From contig NZ_JAUXXE010000071.1 of the NCBI RefSeq assembly GCF_030681155.1, positions 1 to 64,000 of the forward strand: a stretch of DNA of 64,000 nt, read 5' to 3'. A program made the translations under genes and the position numbers. The notes below the pieces were generated by a model. It saw only the letters and a program-made list of their open reading frames with translations, had not been told where the DNA came from and did no database searches. Positions within the stretch are counted from its first letter, which is position 1, and each line of letters begins with the position of its first letter. This DNA comes from Phenylobacterium sp. GTDB lineage: Bacteria; Pseudomonadota; Alphaproteobacteria; Caulobacterales; Caulobacteraceae. Below, piece by piece: positions 10,080-18,281 of the stretch.

Positions 10080-10388
10080 TTACGCGCCGCCGGGGAAGCG
10101 CATCGGCACCTTCACGACGCCGGTCTTCGACCCCATCGGCAGGGCGTCGGCCACGCACAGGGCGGCCTTGTCGAAGCCCTTGCCGGCCTTGCTGTCTTCC
10201 AGAACCTTGCAGCCCGAAAGCTTGCCGGCCGTGGCGCTGCACTCAAGCATCACAACAGCCGCGTCGCGGGTGTTGGCGTGCTTGGTCAGGCACTTGGCCA
10301 TGCTGTCTTGGAAATCAGCGGCGGACGACGCGCCGGCGAACGCCAGGCAGAGAGCGATACCGCCCCCGAGTTTGATGAGATTCTTCAT
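10080..10388 (-). CDS. Small secreted four-cysteine protein resembling a TonB C-terminal domain
   Basis: A 102-residue protein with a clear signal peptide (MKNLIKLGGGIALCLAFAGASSA). The mature part has four cysteines (KCLT, LECS, SGCK, ALCV), enough for two disulfides. The second half (GCKVLEDSKAGKGFDKAAL, then VKVPMRF) has the spacing of a TonB C-terminal domain: G.V....AG.GFD.AAL and a terminal V.VP..F strand. There is no N-terminal anchor or proline spacer, so it cannot be a normal TonB. It may be a free periplasmic module. The TonB-C relation is an inference from pattern. Its promoter region is shared with the divergent chemotaxis receptor. Confidence 0.7.
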   Translation of the reverse strand: MKNLIKLGGGIALCLAFAGASSAADFQDSMAKCLTKHANTRDAAVVMLECSATAGKLSGCKVLEDSKAGKGFDKAALCVADALPMGSKTGVVKVPMRFPGGA

Positions 10389-10474
10389 TGCCCCAACCCT
10401 TTCTAGATAACGGACGCAACGCTGTTATCGGGGATGCAGGTTAAAAGAATCTGATCTTCGCCAAATAGATGTGG

Positions 10475-10490
10475 TTAAGGACAAGTAAAC
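10475..10490. promoter_or_regulatory. CtrA-box-like site in the receptor / small-protein promoter region
   Basis: TTAA at 10475-10478, seven bases, then TAAAC at 10486-10490. The CtrA cell-cycle regulator of Caulobacterales binds TTAA-N7-TTAA, so this is one mismatch from consensus with the exact spacing. It sits between two divergent starts. A single near-match in an AT-rich gap can occur by chance. Confidence 0.3.
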
Positions 10491-10588
10491 CGCTGAATCA
10501 CAATTGTTGTGTCTTTGTATATACGCGCCCGCGCAAGTCGCAAAAAACCCTGACGCCAGTGACGTTTGGTTAGCAACATGTCGGCATC

Positions 10589-10618
10589 TTCCCCCAAAGG
10601 CTAATGGCTTCGGGGGAA
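10589..10618 (+). promoter_or_regulatory. Hairpin that covers the ribosome binding site of the chemotaxis receptor
   Basis: TTCCCCC at 10589-10595 is complementary to GGGGGAA at 10612-10618, and the stem extends inward by AAG (10597-10599) with CTT (10608-10610) after one mismatch. The right arm contains the GGGGGA that serves as the Shine-Dalgarno sequence for the GTG start at 10624. A folded leader would therefore hide the ribosome binding site. Confidence 0.45.
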
Positions 10619-10623
10619 AATTA

Positions 10624-12555
10624 GTGAAGCGCTTTCGGCTTGTAGACGTGCCGCTGATCGTCAAGATCGGCTTCGCACCTGCTTTTGCACTGGTCATGCT
10701 GGCCCTGACGGCCGGGGGCGCGGTTGTTATCCAGCGCGGCCAGGCAAGCGACCTGCGCCAGGTTGTCCACTCTGATCTGCCCAACAGCCTGCGTCTGCAG
10801 AAGGTTTCGGAACGCATCACCGGCGTTCACGGCGAACTCTACTTCCTTCTGACCCACCAAGCCGCCGCCATCGAAGTCGATCAGATCGAAGGCCGAAGCC
10901 AAGCGCTGCTGACCGAAGTCGACGCGATCACCAAGGAAGTCGAGGCGATCGCCGCCAAGGCTCCGCCCTCGCAGAAGAAGTCCTTCGACGAGTTGATCAA
11001 GGCGCTGAAGCAGACCCGCGATGCGCTCGACGTCATCGCCGCCATGATCACCACCGACTTCGGCACCGCCGCAGGCTTCGCTGCTCCCTTCGAGGAGGAG
11101 TACACGAAGATGAGCGGGACCCTGGGCAAGATCGTCGCCGCCAACGGCGCCCTGACCGACGCCAACGCGAAGGCCAGCGAAGATCGTTCGCAAGCCGCCC
11201 AGATGGTGACCATGATCGCCGCCCTTGCGACCTTGCTGATCGCCGGCGCCCTGGCCTGGGCCCTGACCGCCATCCTGCGGGGCGACGTCAAGAAGATCGC
11301 CAGCGCCACCGAAGGCCTCGCGCACGGCGACAATGCGATCAACCTGGACGCTCTGGCCCGCAAGGACGAACTGGGCGCCATCGTCTCCTCGCTGACCATC
11401 TTCCGCGACAACCAGCTGCATCTTGAGAAGCTGCGCGTCGAACACGAACACACCGAGGCCGCCGCCGAAGTCACCCGCCGCCAGAACGCCGAAGCCGCCG
11501 CGGCGATCGCCGAGGAACAGGCCATGGTGGTGCAGTCGCTGGCTCAGGGCCTCGACAGCCTCGCCGCCGGCGACCTGACCTATCGTCTCGATCGCGAATT
11601 CCCCGGCGACTACCGCAAGCTTCGCGACGACTTCAACGCCGCCTCCGCCAAGCTTGAAGAGGCCATGCGCGCCATCGCCGGCGCCACCGCCTCCATCCAG
11701 TCGGGCGCCGGTGAGATCAGCCACTCGGCCGACGACCTGTCGCGCCGCACCGAGCACCAGGCCGCGACCCTCGAAGAAACCGCCGCGGCGCTCGACGAGA
11801 TCACCGCGACCGTCAACAAGACCTCGGAAGGCGCATCGCACGGCCGTGAAGCCGTCGCCGCCGCCAAGACCGACGCTGAAGAAGGCGGCCTGGTCGTGGG
11901 CCGCGCCATCGAGGCCATGGGTCAGATCGAAAGCTCGGCCAAGCAGATCAGCCAGATCATCGGCGTGATCGACGAGATCGCCTTCCAGACCAACCTGCTG
12001 GCGCTGAACGCGGGCGTTGAAGCCGCCCGCGCTGGCGAAGCTGGCCGCGGTTTCGCCGTCGTCGCCTCGGAAGTCCGCGCCCTGGCCCAGCGCTCGGCCG
12101 AAGCCGCCAAGGAGATCAAGACCCTGATCTCGGCCTCCAGCCAGCAAGTCGCCTCCGGCGTCAGCCTGGTCGGCGAGACCGGCAAAGCCCTGGAACGCAT
12201 CGTTCGCCAGGTCGGTGAAATTTCGAACGTGGTCGGCGAAATCGCCGCCTCGGCCAAGGAAGAAGCCCTCGGCCTTGGCCAGGTGAACACCGCCGTCAAC
12301 CAGATGGATCAAGTCACCCAGCAGAACGCCGCCATGGTCGAGGAATCGACCGCCGCCAGCCGCGTCCTGGCCGACGAGGCAGAGGAACTGGCTCGCCTGG
12401 TCGCCCGGTTCAAGGTGGCCGGCGGCGGGGTGCAAACCGCGACCCGCCGGGCCGCCCCGCCCCAGCAACGCCAGTCGCAACGACCGGCGACGCGTGGGGC
12501 GAACGCCCTCGCCTACGCCCCCCAGGCTGACGAAGACACCTGGGAAGAATTCTAA
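10624..12555 (+). CDS. Methyl-accepting chemotaxis protein
   Basis: A 643-residue receptor that passes ligand signals to CheA/CheW at the cell pole. TM1 is at about residues 10-33, followed by a helical periplasmic sensor region, TM2 at about 193-215, and HAMP ([16 protein letters not shown] onward). A second HAMP-like piece and a long coiled-coil signalling domain follow, with the conserved hairpin tip [20 protein letters not shown]. The last residues, DTWEEF, resemble the C-terminal tether pentapeptide that docks CheR methyltransferase in other receptors. The GTG at 10624 is preferred because GGGGGA precedes it by seven bases and the residues upstream are unlike a membrane-protein start. 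A strong terminator follows. No other che genes are nearby. Confidence 0.92.
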   Translation: MKRFRLVDVPLIVKIGFAPAFALVMLALTAGGAVVIQRGQASDLRQVVHSDLPNSLRLQKVSERITGVHGELYFLLTHQAAAIEVDQIEGRSQALLTEVDAITKEVEAIAAKAPPSQKKSFDELIKALKQTRDALDVIAAMITTDFGTAAGFAAPFEEEYTKMSGTLGKIVAANGALTDANAKASEDRSQAAQMVTMIAALATLLIAGALAWALTAILRGDVKKIASATEGLAHGDNAINLDALARKDELGAIVSSLTIFRDNQLHLEKLRVEHEHTEAAAEVTRRQNAEAAAAIAEEQAMVVQSLAQGLDSLAAGDLTYRLDREFPGDYRKLRDDFNAASAKLEEAMRAIAGATASIQSGAGEISHSADDLSRRTEHQAATLEETAAALDEITATVNKTSEGASHGREAVAAAKTDAEEGGLVVGRAIEAMGQIESSAKQISQIIGVIDEIAFQTNLLALNAGVEAARAGEAGRGFAVVASEVRALAQRSAEAAKEIKTLISASSQQVASGVSLVGETGKALERIVRQVGEISNVVGEIAASAKEEALGLGQVNTAVNQMDQVTQQNAAMVEESTAASRVLADEAEELARLVARFKVAGGGVQTATRRAAPPQQRQSQRPATRGANALAYAPQADEDTWEEF

Positions 12556-12581
12556 GAACAAGACGTCCAGGAAGAGACCAA

Positions 12582-12607
12582 GGGGTCGCCGCGAGGCGGC
12601 CCCTTTT
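12582..12607 (+). terminator. Intrinsic terminator after the chemotaxis receptor
   Basis: GGGGTCGCC, loop GCGA, GGCGGCCCC and then TTTTT. A nine-base stem with one mismatch plus a U-tract, 27 bases after the receptor stop. Confidence 0.8.
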
Positions 12608-12733
12608 TCGTTGGCGGTCTGATGGTCCTCCGCGACCCAAAAAAAGCGCCTGAGCATTACCTCGCGCGTAATCGATCCGGGCGCCGGGAGAGGACAGGTT
12701 CGTGGAGCCAAGTCCACTGACCACGAGGTTCCC

Positions 12734-13057
12734 ATGTCCACCTACGCCATCGCCAAACTCCGCCACATTGTGATGGGTGAGGCCATCGTCGAGTACCTAC
12801 ACCGGATCGACGCCACCCTGGCTCCCTTCGGCGGCAAGTTCCGCGTCCATGGTGGCGAGGCCGAAGTGCTGGAGGGCGACTGGTCCGGCGACCTGATCAT
12901 GATCGAGTTCGCCGACCGCAGGGCCGCGCGCGACTGGTACGAATCGCCTGCCTATCAGGCGATCCTGCCGCTGCGGACTGAGCACTCCGAAGGGGACGTG
13001 ATCTTCATCGATGGCGTCGCAGAAAACCACCGCGCACACGAGATCCTGCCCGCTTGA
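12734..13057 (+). CDS. DUF1330 domain protein
   Basis: A 107-residue single-domain protein of the DUF1330 (dimeric alpha-beta barrel) family. The pattern GGKFRVHGGEAEVLEG followed by MIEFADRRAARDWYESPAYQ is characteristic. These proteins are soluble and of unknown function, often near oxidoreductases. It lies 55 bases upstream of an SDR gene and may be in the same transcript. The start ATG follows GAGGTTCCC, a reasonable Shine-Dalgarno region. Confidence 0.85.
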   Translation: MSTYAIAKLRHIVMGEAIVEYLHRIDATLAPFGGKFRVHGGEAEVLEGDWSGDLIMIEFADRRAARDWYESPAYQAILPLRTEHSEGDVIFIDGVAENHRAHEILPA

Positions 13058-13111
13058 CCGACGCGGCGTAAGGAGCCGCGACATCCTCCCAACATATGCG
13101 GAGGACGCGCC

Positions 13112-14038
13112 ATGGCCGAGTTGACACCCGACGACCTGATGTTCCGCCCTGGCCTGATGAAGGGCGAGCGGATCCTGATCACCGGCGGCGGCACCGGCCT
13201 GGGCAAGGTCATGGCCGAGGCCTGCCTGATCCTGGGCGCCGAGGTCTATATCTGCGGTCGTCGCGGCGGCGTCGTGGAGGCCACCGCCAAGGAACTGATG
13301 GCCGCCCATCCCGAGGCCGCCGGCAAGGTCGTCAGCCTGGCCTGCGACATCCGGGTGCCGGAAGCGATCTCGGAAATGCTGGACAAGATCTGGAGCGACG
13401 GCGGCGCCCTGACCGGCCTGGTCAACAACGCGGCCGGCAATTTCATCAGCCGCACCCAGGACCTCAGCCCGCGCGGCTTCGACGCCATCGCCAATATCGT
13501 CTTCCGGGGTTCGTTCTTCGTCACCCTCGACTGCGGCAAGCGCTGGATCGCCGAGGGCAAGCGGGCCTCGGTGGTGTCGATCCTGACCACCTGGGTCTGG
13601 AACGGCGGCCCCTACACCGTGCCCTCGGCCATGTCGAAGGCGGGGCTCGCCACCATGAGCCAGTCGCTGGCGGTCGAATGGGGTGATTACGGCATTCGGT
13701 TCAACAATATCGCACCCGGCCCCTTCCCCACCGAGGGCATGAGCGCGCGGCTAAATCCCAGCCAAGCCGAGGACACCGGCGGCGCCTATTCGGATATGAC
13801 CGGCAACCCGATGGGGCGGGTCGGCGACATGCGCGAACTGGCCAACCTCGCCGTCTATCTGCTGCATCCGTTGTCGGCCTATGTGAACGGCCAGACGATC
13901 GCCATCGACGGCGCGGCCTGGCAAGCCACCGGCGGCAACTTCTCTCGGCTACGCAGTTGGGGCGACGCCGAATGGACGGCGGCGCGGGAGGCGATTTCGG
14001 CCACCAACGCCAAGGACCGCGCCGCTCGCACGGTTTGA
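13112..14038 (+). CDS. SDR family oxidoreductase, 2,4-dienoyl-CoA-reductase-like
   Basis: A 308-residue NAD(P)-dependent reductase. The Rossmann motif GGGTGLGK is at residues 25-32, NNAAGNF at about 109-115, and the active-site region PSAMSKAGLATMSQSLAVEW carries the catalytic lysine. The order VPSA.SKAG...SLA.EWG.YG.RFN.I.PGP matches mitochondrial-type 2,4-dienoyl-CoA reductases and peroxisomal relatives, which remove double bonds during unsaturated fatty-acid oxidation. GGAGGA lies just upstream of the ATG. Exact substrate is inferred only from family resemblance; other acyl-CoA SDRs are possible. Confidence 0.75.
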   Translation: MAELTPDDLMFRPGLMKGERILITGGGTGLGKVMAEACLILGAEVYICGRRGGVVEATAKELMAAHPEAAGKVVSLACDIRVPEAISEMLDKIWSDGGALTGLVNNAAGNFISRTQDLSPRGFDAIANIVFRGSFFVTLDCGKRWIAEGKRASVVSILTTWVWNGGPYTVPSAMSKAGLATMSQSLAVEWGDYGIRFNNIAPGPFPTEGMSARLNPSQAEDTGGAYSDMTGNPMGRVGDMRELANLAVYLLHPLSAYVNGQTIAIDGAAWQATGGNFSRLRSWGDAEWTAAREAISATNAKDRAARTV

Positions 14039-14135
14039 CCCATTCGGTCAGCGCGGCCCGGCGATGCTCAGCCTTGGCTTGGCGCACCGGCTGGCCCTAC
14101 AATGACGGGCGTCACGTTTCTTGAGTCACATCAGA

Positions 14136-14759
14136 ATGTCCGAAATCGCCTACCTCCCCGCCGGCAAGCGCGAGCTGACCAAGGTCGCCAATCGGCAGGC
14201 CATCATGGACGCTGCACGCGAAGTGTTCGGGGAGCTTGGCTACGAGACCGCCACGGTGCGCGACATCATCCGGCGTACAGGGCTCGCAGCCGGCACCTTC
14301 TATAATTACTATCGCTCCAAGGACGAGGTGTACCTCGCCCTCTCGGCCGAAGGCGCGCGGCAGTTCGCGCCGCTGCTGAAAGCCCAGCGTGCGCAATCGG
14401 CCGATTGGAACGAATTCGTCCGTGCCGCCATCGGCGCCTATTTCCTGTTCCTCAGCGACGCCCATAAGACCTGGCTCGCGCGCCGCCCGCCTGAAGAGGT
14501 GGTGCCCCACGTGCATGGCGAAACCCCAGAAATGGCGGCGGTGTTCAACGAGGTGCGTGAAGCCATTGTCGATGAGATCGCCATGGGCCGCGCCCCGGCG
14601 GCCGACCCCGACTATGTCGCCGCCGCCTGCATCGCGATCGCTCGCGACGTCGGCGAGCGGATGCTGACCCGCCGTCCCATCGACACGCAGGGGGCCACGG
14701 AATTCGCCGTCGCCATGATCCAGGGAGGTCTTCAGGGCCTTCCAAAGTCCAAGGCCTGA
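14136..14759 (+). CDS. TetR/AcrR family transcriptional regulator
   Basis: A 207-residue repressor-type protein. The N-terminal helix-turn-helix is visible in VRDIIRRTGLAAGTFYNYYRSKDEVY at about residues 39-64, followed by an all-helical ligand domain. It is directly followed, four bases later, by an esterase and then a quinone-reductase gene, so it probably controls that operon. The ATG at 14136 is preferred; a TTG at 14121 is in frame. No good Shine-Dalgarno sequence is seen for either. The ligand is unknown. Confidence 0.87.
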   Translation: MSEIAYLPAGKRELTKVANRQAIMDAAREVFGELGYETATVRDIIRRTGLAAGTFYNYYRSKDEVYLALSAEGARQFAPLLKAQRAQSADWNEFVRAAIGAYFLFLSDAHKTWLARRPPEEVVPHVHGETPEMAAVFNEVREAIVDEIAMGRAPAADPDYVAAACIAIARDVGERMLTRRPIDTQGATEFAVAMIQGGLQGLPKSKA

Positions 14760-14763
14760 AGTC

Positions 14764-15822
14764 GTGCCTGGCGGATCGGCTCAGCGGTTCCTCGCCCGCA
14801 CGGTCCTGTCACTGCCCGCTCCGATCCTGAGGCTGATGTCGGGAGGATCGGTGGTCTATCGCGGCGGTCGCACCCTTGATCCGCGGCTCCAGTTCATGGC
14901 CGCCCAGGCCGCGCATATGCCGCCGATGACGACGCTCAGTCCGGAGGAGGCGCGCAGGGCCAGCGCCCAGGCCGCCGCGATCTATGGCGGCAGGCCCGAA
15001 CCAGGCGTGCGTACCGAGGCGCTCACGATACCTGCGGCCCACGGCTCGATCCCCGCGCGCGCCTACCGCCCGGAAAACCAGGACCCGGCCGCTCCGGTGA
15101 TCGTGTTTGCGCACTTCGGCGGGGGCGTGATCGGCGACCTCGACACCTGCGACGCCTTCTGCGGGATCCTGGCGAAGCTGGCCCGCGCGCCGGTAGTGTC
15201 GGTGGAATACCGCCTCGCACCCGAACATCGCTTCCCGGCGGGCCTGGAGGACGTGCTGGGCGCGTTCCGCTACGCCCGTGAGCATGCGGCCAGTTTCGGC
15301 GCGCCGGCCGGCCACGCGGCGATTGGGGGCGATTCCATGGGCGGCAACTTCGCCGCCGTGGTCTGCCAGGAACTTCGACGCTCCGGCGAGCCGCAGCCCG
15401 CCCTGCAACTGCTCATCTATCCGTGCGTCGATGTGGTCAGCGAAACCGCCTCCATGGCCACCTATGCCGACGCCTTCCCACTGTCGCGGGCGATGATGGA
15501 GTGGTTCATGGGCCACTATATGGGCCCAGGCGCAGACCCGGCCGATCCGCGCCTGTCTCCGATCCGCGAGGGTGATCTCTCCGGCCTGGCGCAGGCGGTC
15601 ATCGTGACGGCGGGCTTCGATCCGTTGGTCGATCAGGGCGAGGCCTACGCCAAGCGCCTGCGCGCCGCCGGCGTGCCCGTCGCCTATCGTTGCTACGACA
15701 GCCAGGCTCACGGTTTCACCGCCTTCACAGGTGTCGTCCCTTGCGCCGACGTGGCCTGTCGTGAAATTGCGGGCCTGGTCCGCGAAGGCCTGGAGGGACG
15801 TATTGCGCGCGCTGTTGGTTGA
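14764..15822 (+). CDS. Alpha/beta hydrolase, hormone-sensitive-lipase family
   Basis: A 352-residue carboxylesterase-like enzyme that starts at GTG four bases after the TetR gene. The nucleophile is S191 in GGDSMGG; the acid and base are in TAGFDPLVDQG and SQAHGFTAF. The oxyanion motif reads HFGGGVIGD instead of the usual HGGGFVIGD, a swapped order within the same length. It probably hydrolyses short acyl esters in the cytoplasm. Its 3' end overlaps the next gene by 20 bases, so the two are likely coupled. Confidence 0.87.
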   Translation: MPGGSAQRFLARTVLSLPAPILRLMSGGSVVYRGGRTLDPRLQFMAAQAAHMPPMTTLSPEEARRASAQAAAIYGGRPEPGVRTEALTIPAAHGSIPARAYRPENQDPAAPVIVFAHFGGGVIGDLDTCDAFCGILAKLARAPVVSVEYRLAPEHRFPAGLEDVLGAFRYAREHAASFGAPAGHAAIGGDSMGGNFAAVVCQELRRSGEPQPALQLLIYPCVDVVSETASMATYADAFPLSRAMMEWFMGHYMGPGADPADPRLSPIREGDLSGLAQAVIVTAGFDPLVDQGEAYAKRLRAAGVPVAYRCYDSQAHGFTAFTGVVPCADVACREIAGLVREGLEGRIARAVG

Positions 15823-16780
15823 GGAACTGGCCCCGGATTACGGCGGCTGCGTCCTGAAGGAGATCGAGACCCCTGCCCCCGGTCCGGGCGAGGTGCAGAT
15901 CAAGGTGCGCGCGGCGGCGGTGAACTTCCCCGACCTGCTGCAGACCCGCGGCGAGTATCAACACAAGCCGCCCCTGCCGTTCATTCCCGGCATGGAGGTC
16001 GCCGGCGAGGTGTCGGCCTTGGGCGAAGGCGTGACTGAGTTCGAGGTCGGCGACGCGGTGGTCGGCGGCGCCCGGATCGGCGGATTTTCTGAGTACGCGA
16101 TCACCCCCGCCGCGATCCTGCGTAAGAAGCCCGAAAGCCTGTCGTTCAGCCAGGCGGCCGGATATTCGACCGCCTATCTCACCGCCTATGTCTCCCTGGT
16201 GCGCCGCGCCCAGGTCGAGGCTGGCGAGTGGGTGCTGGTGCATGGCGCGGCCGGAGGCGTCGGCCTGGCCGCCGTGGACATGGCCAAGCACCTGGGCTGC
16301 AAGGTGATCGCCGCCTCGGCGTCGGACGAGAAGCTCGCCATCCTGCAGGCCGAGTACCAGCCTGACGCCATTGTGAACGTGACTGGCGGCTTCCGGGAAA
16401 AGGTCAAGGAGATCACCGGCGGACGCGGCGCCGACGTGATCTACGATCCGGTGGGCGGGGACGTGTTCGACGAGAGCCTGCGCTGCATCGCCTTCAACGG
16501 CCGCATCCTCTCGATCGGCTTCACGTCCGGCCGCCAGCCGGTGCTGCCGGTCAATATAGCCCTGATCAAGGGCTTCTCGGTGATGGGCGTGCGAGCCGGG
16601 GAGTACGGCCGCCAATTCCCTGAAAAGGGCCGCGAGAACACCGCCGCCATCTGGGCGATGGCCGATAAGATGAAGCCCCGCGTCGATCACGAGTATCGAC
16701 TGGACGAGTGGCGCGCCGCGTTCGATTCCCTGGCCACGCGCAAAGTGGTCGGCAAAACCATCGTGCGGCCGGATTTATAG
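15803..16780 (+). CDS. NADPH:quinone oxidoreductase family (zinc-independent MDR)
   Basis: A 325-residue medium-chain reductase. It has a GroES-like domain (PGPGEVQIKVRAAAVNFPD, then PFIPGMEVAGEV) and a Rossmann domain with HGAAGGVGLAAVDMAKHLG. No structural zinc cysteines are seen, as expected for quinone-reductase types. The start is TTG at 15803: GGAGGGA lies six bases before it, and the protein then begins MRALLVEEL as homologues do. This start lies inside the preceding esterase gene, a 20-base overlap. It may reduce quinones or alpha,beta-unsaturated carbonyls, consistent with a TetR-controlled stress operon. Confidence 0.86.
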   Translation: MRALLVEELAPDYGGCVLKEIETPAPGPGEVQIKVRAAAVNFPDLLQTRGEYQHKPPLPFIPGMEVAGEVSALGEGVTEFEVGDAVVGGARIGGFSEYAITPAAILRKKPESLSFSQAAGYSTAYLTAYVSLVRRAQVEAGEWVLVHGAAGGVGLAAVDMAKHLGCKVIAASASDEKLAILQAEYQPDAIVNVTGGFREKVKEITGGRGADVIYDPVGGDVFDESLRCIAFNGRILSIGFTSGRQPVLPVNIALIKGFSVMGVRAGEYGRQFPEKGRENTAAIWAMADKMKPRVDHEYRLDEWRAAFDSLATRKVVGKTIVRPDL

Positions 16781-16794
16781 GATAGCGCTCCGCC

Positions 16795-17541
16795 ATGACC
16801 ATTGAAAAAGAAGAAGAACTCGAGGGCCTGAAGGCGGCCGGCCGGTTGGTGGCGCGGACGCTGGACGCCATGAGCAAGGCCCTGGAGCCCGGCATCACCA
16901 CGCGTGAGCTGGACCAGTTGGGCCGCCAGATGCTGGAACTGGAAGGCGCCCGCTCGGCGCCGGAGCTGACCTATAACTTCCCGGGCGCGACCTGCATCTC
17001 CGTCGGCCCCGACTGCGCCCATGGGATTCCGGACGACCGCAAGATCGCCGCGGGCGACCTGGTCAATATCGACGTCTCTGCCGAGTTGAACGGCTTCTAT
17101 GGCGACACCGGCGCCAGCTTCGCCGTGCCTCCCGTGACCGCAAAGATCGAGCGACTGTGCCGCGACGGCCGCCGCGCCATGTGGAGCGGCATCCGCGCTG
17201 TGCGCCCAGGCGGCAAGTTGAACGAGATCGGCAAAGCCATCGAGACCTTCGCGGACAAGCACGGCTACAGCCTGGTCAAGAACCTCGCCAGCCATGGCGT
17301 CGGCCGCTCGCTGCACGACGACCCCAGCGAGATTCCGACTTGGTGGGAACGCGGCGACCGCCGCCGTATTCACGAGGGCTTGGTCTTCACCATCGAGCCG
17401 TTCTTGTCGCTCGGCGCCGACTGGGTGGAGGAGTTGGACGACGGCTGGACGCTCACCCCGCCAGGCGGCGAGCCCACGGTCCAGTACGAACACACCCTCG
17501 TGGCGACCAAGCGCGGGCCAGTGATTCTGACCCTGGCCTGA
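16795..17541 (+). CDS. map: Methionine aminopeptidase, type I
   Basis: A 248-residue cytoplasmic enzyme that removes the N-terminal methionine from nascent proteins. The metal-binding set is visible: D in NIDVSAELN, D in GDTGASF, H in SHGVGRS, E in TIEPF and E in QYEHT. The substrate-pocket histidine is in CAHGIPDD. The N-terminus has no zinc-finger extension, as in type Ia enzymes. It is 14 bases after the quinone reductase, so it is probably part of, or read through from, that operon. Deformylase and formyltransferase are elsewhere in this window. Confidence 0.9.
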   Translation: MTIEKEEELEGLKAAGRLVARTLDAMSKALEPGITTRELDQLGRQMLELEGARSAPELTYNFPGATCISVGPDCAHGIPDDRKIAAGDLVNIDVSAELNGFYGDTGASFAVPPVTAKIERLCRDGRRAMWSGIRAVRPGGKLNEIGKAIETFADKHGYSLVKNLASHGVGRSLHDDPSEIPTWWERGDRRRIHEGLVFTIEPFLSLGADWVEELDDGWTLTPPGGEPTVQYEHTLVATKRGPVILTLA

Positions 17542-17636
17542 CCGGCCTGGGAGGGGTGACGAACCCCGCGGATCACATTAATGCTGCTTCGAACGCTCAA
17601 ACCATGCGGAATAGCGCGTGTTGAGGGTCGCAGCGG

Positions 17637-17665
17637 TTGACACGTCCCGCCGCCTCCCCTAGGAA
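17637..17665 (+). promoter_or_regulatory. Predicted sigma-70 promoter of rpmH
   Basis: TTGACA at 17637-17642, a 17-base spacer and TAGGAA at 17660-17665, about 30 bases before the rpmH start. The -35 element is a perfect match and the spacing is ideal; the -10 is weaker, as is common in high-GC alphaproteobacteria. Confidence 0.6.
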
Positions 17666-17697
17666 GCGCGCCTTGTTTTCGAGCCGGAGCTAATCAC

Positions 17698-17832
17698 GTG
17701 AAGCGGACTTTCCAACCGTCCCGACTGGTGCGCGCTCGTCGTCACGGTTTCCGCAGCCGTATGGCGACGAAGAACGGCGCCAAGATCGTGGCTCGCCGTC
17801 GCGCCAAGGGCCGCAAGCGCCTGACCGCCTAA
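17698..17832 (+). CDS. rpmH: 50S ribosomal protein L34
   Basis: A 44-residue, very basic protein starting at GTG. It reads [18 protein letters not shown] and ends KGRKRLTA, which is the universal bL34 signature. It is part of the large ribosomal subunit. GAGCCGGAG lies just upstream as the ribosome binding site. It is followed 35 bases later by rnpA, the conserved order in bacteria. Identification is certain. Confidence 0.98.
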   Translation: MKRTFQPSRLVRARRHGFRSRMATKNGAKIVARRRAKGRKRLTA

Positions 17833-17847
17833 GACGTTCCACGTCTT
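17831..17847 (+). repeat. Small inverted repeat between rpmH and rnpA
   Basis: AAGACG, five bases, CGTCTT. It begins within the rpmH stop codon. A six-base stem without a U-tract could be a processing point or weak attenuator between an abundant ribosomal-protein message and rnpA. Confidence 0.35.
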
Positions 17848-17867
17848 GACGGCTTAGGTGTCGGGCC

Positions 17868-18269
17868 ATGACCGACGCCCCCCTAAAAATCGAGCGCCTG
17901 CAAAAGCGCCCTGATTTTCTCGCCGCGGCGCGCGCTGTTTCGTGCGCCAAAGGCGCGATCGTACTGCAGGCCCGAAATCGGGCCGACGACACCCCCTTGA
18001 TCAGAGTCGGCTTCACCGCCACCCGTAAGGTCGGGGGGGCGGTGGTCCGCAATCGCGCCAAGCGGCGCATGCGTGAAGCCGCCAGGGTGCTTTTGCCGCA
18101 GCTCGCCAAGCCCGGCTTCGACTATGTATTGATCGCTCGCAACGGCGCGCCGACGCGCCCATGGCCGCGTTTGCTTGACGATGTGAAAAGCGCGCTGATA
18201 AGCCTCGCGGCCGATAGCGACAGCCCGTCCCGCGCTTCGCCGCGCGCCCCTCCTTCCCCCTCCGCCTGA
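17868..18269 (+). CDS. rnpA: Ribonuclease P protein component
   Basis: A 133-residue basic protein that assists the RNase P RNA in tRNA 5' maturation. The RNR signature is present as RNRAKRRMRE at about residues 61-70, preceded by GFTATRKVGGAVV. The C-terminal 20 residues are a Ser/Pro/Ala tail. It sits between rpmH and yidC; the small yidD gene often found here is absent, with only 12 bases before yidC. Confidence 0.95.
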   Translation: MTDAPLKIERLQKRPDFLAAARAVSCAKGAIVLQARNRADDTPLIRVGFTATRKVGGAVVRNRAKRRMREAARVLLPQLAKPGFDYVLIARNGAPTRPWPRLLDDVKSALISLAADSDSPSRASPRAPPSPSA

Positions 18270-18281
18270 GCGCGCGTCCTT

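Noticed and set aside
17542..17900. Replication origin near rpmH-rnpA
   Set aside because: No dnaA, dnaN or gidA gene and no cluster of DnaA boxes was seen; in many alphaproteobacteria rpmH is not at the origin.
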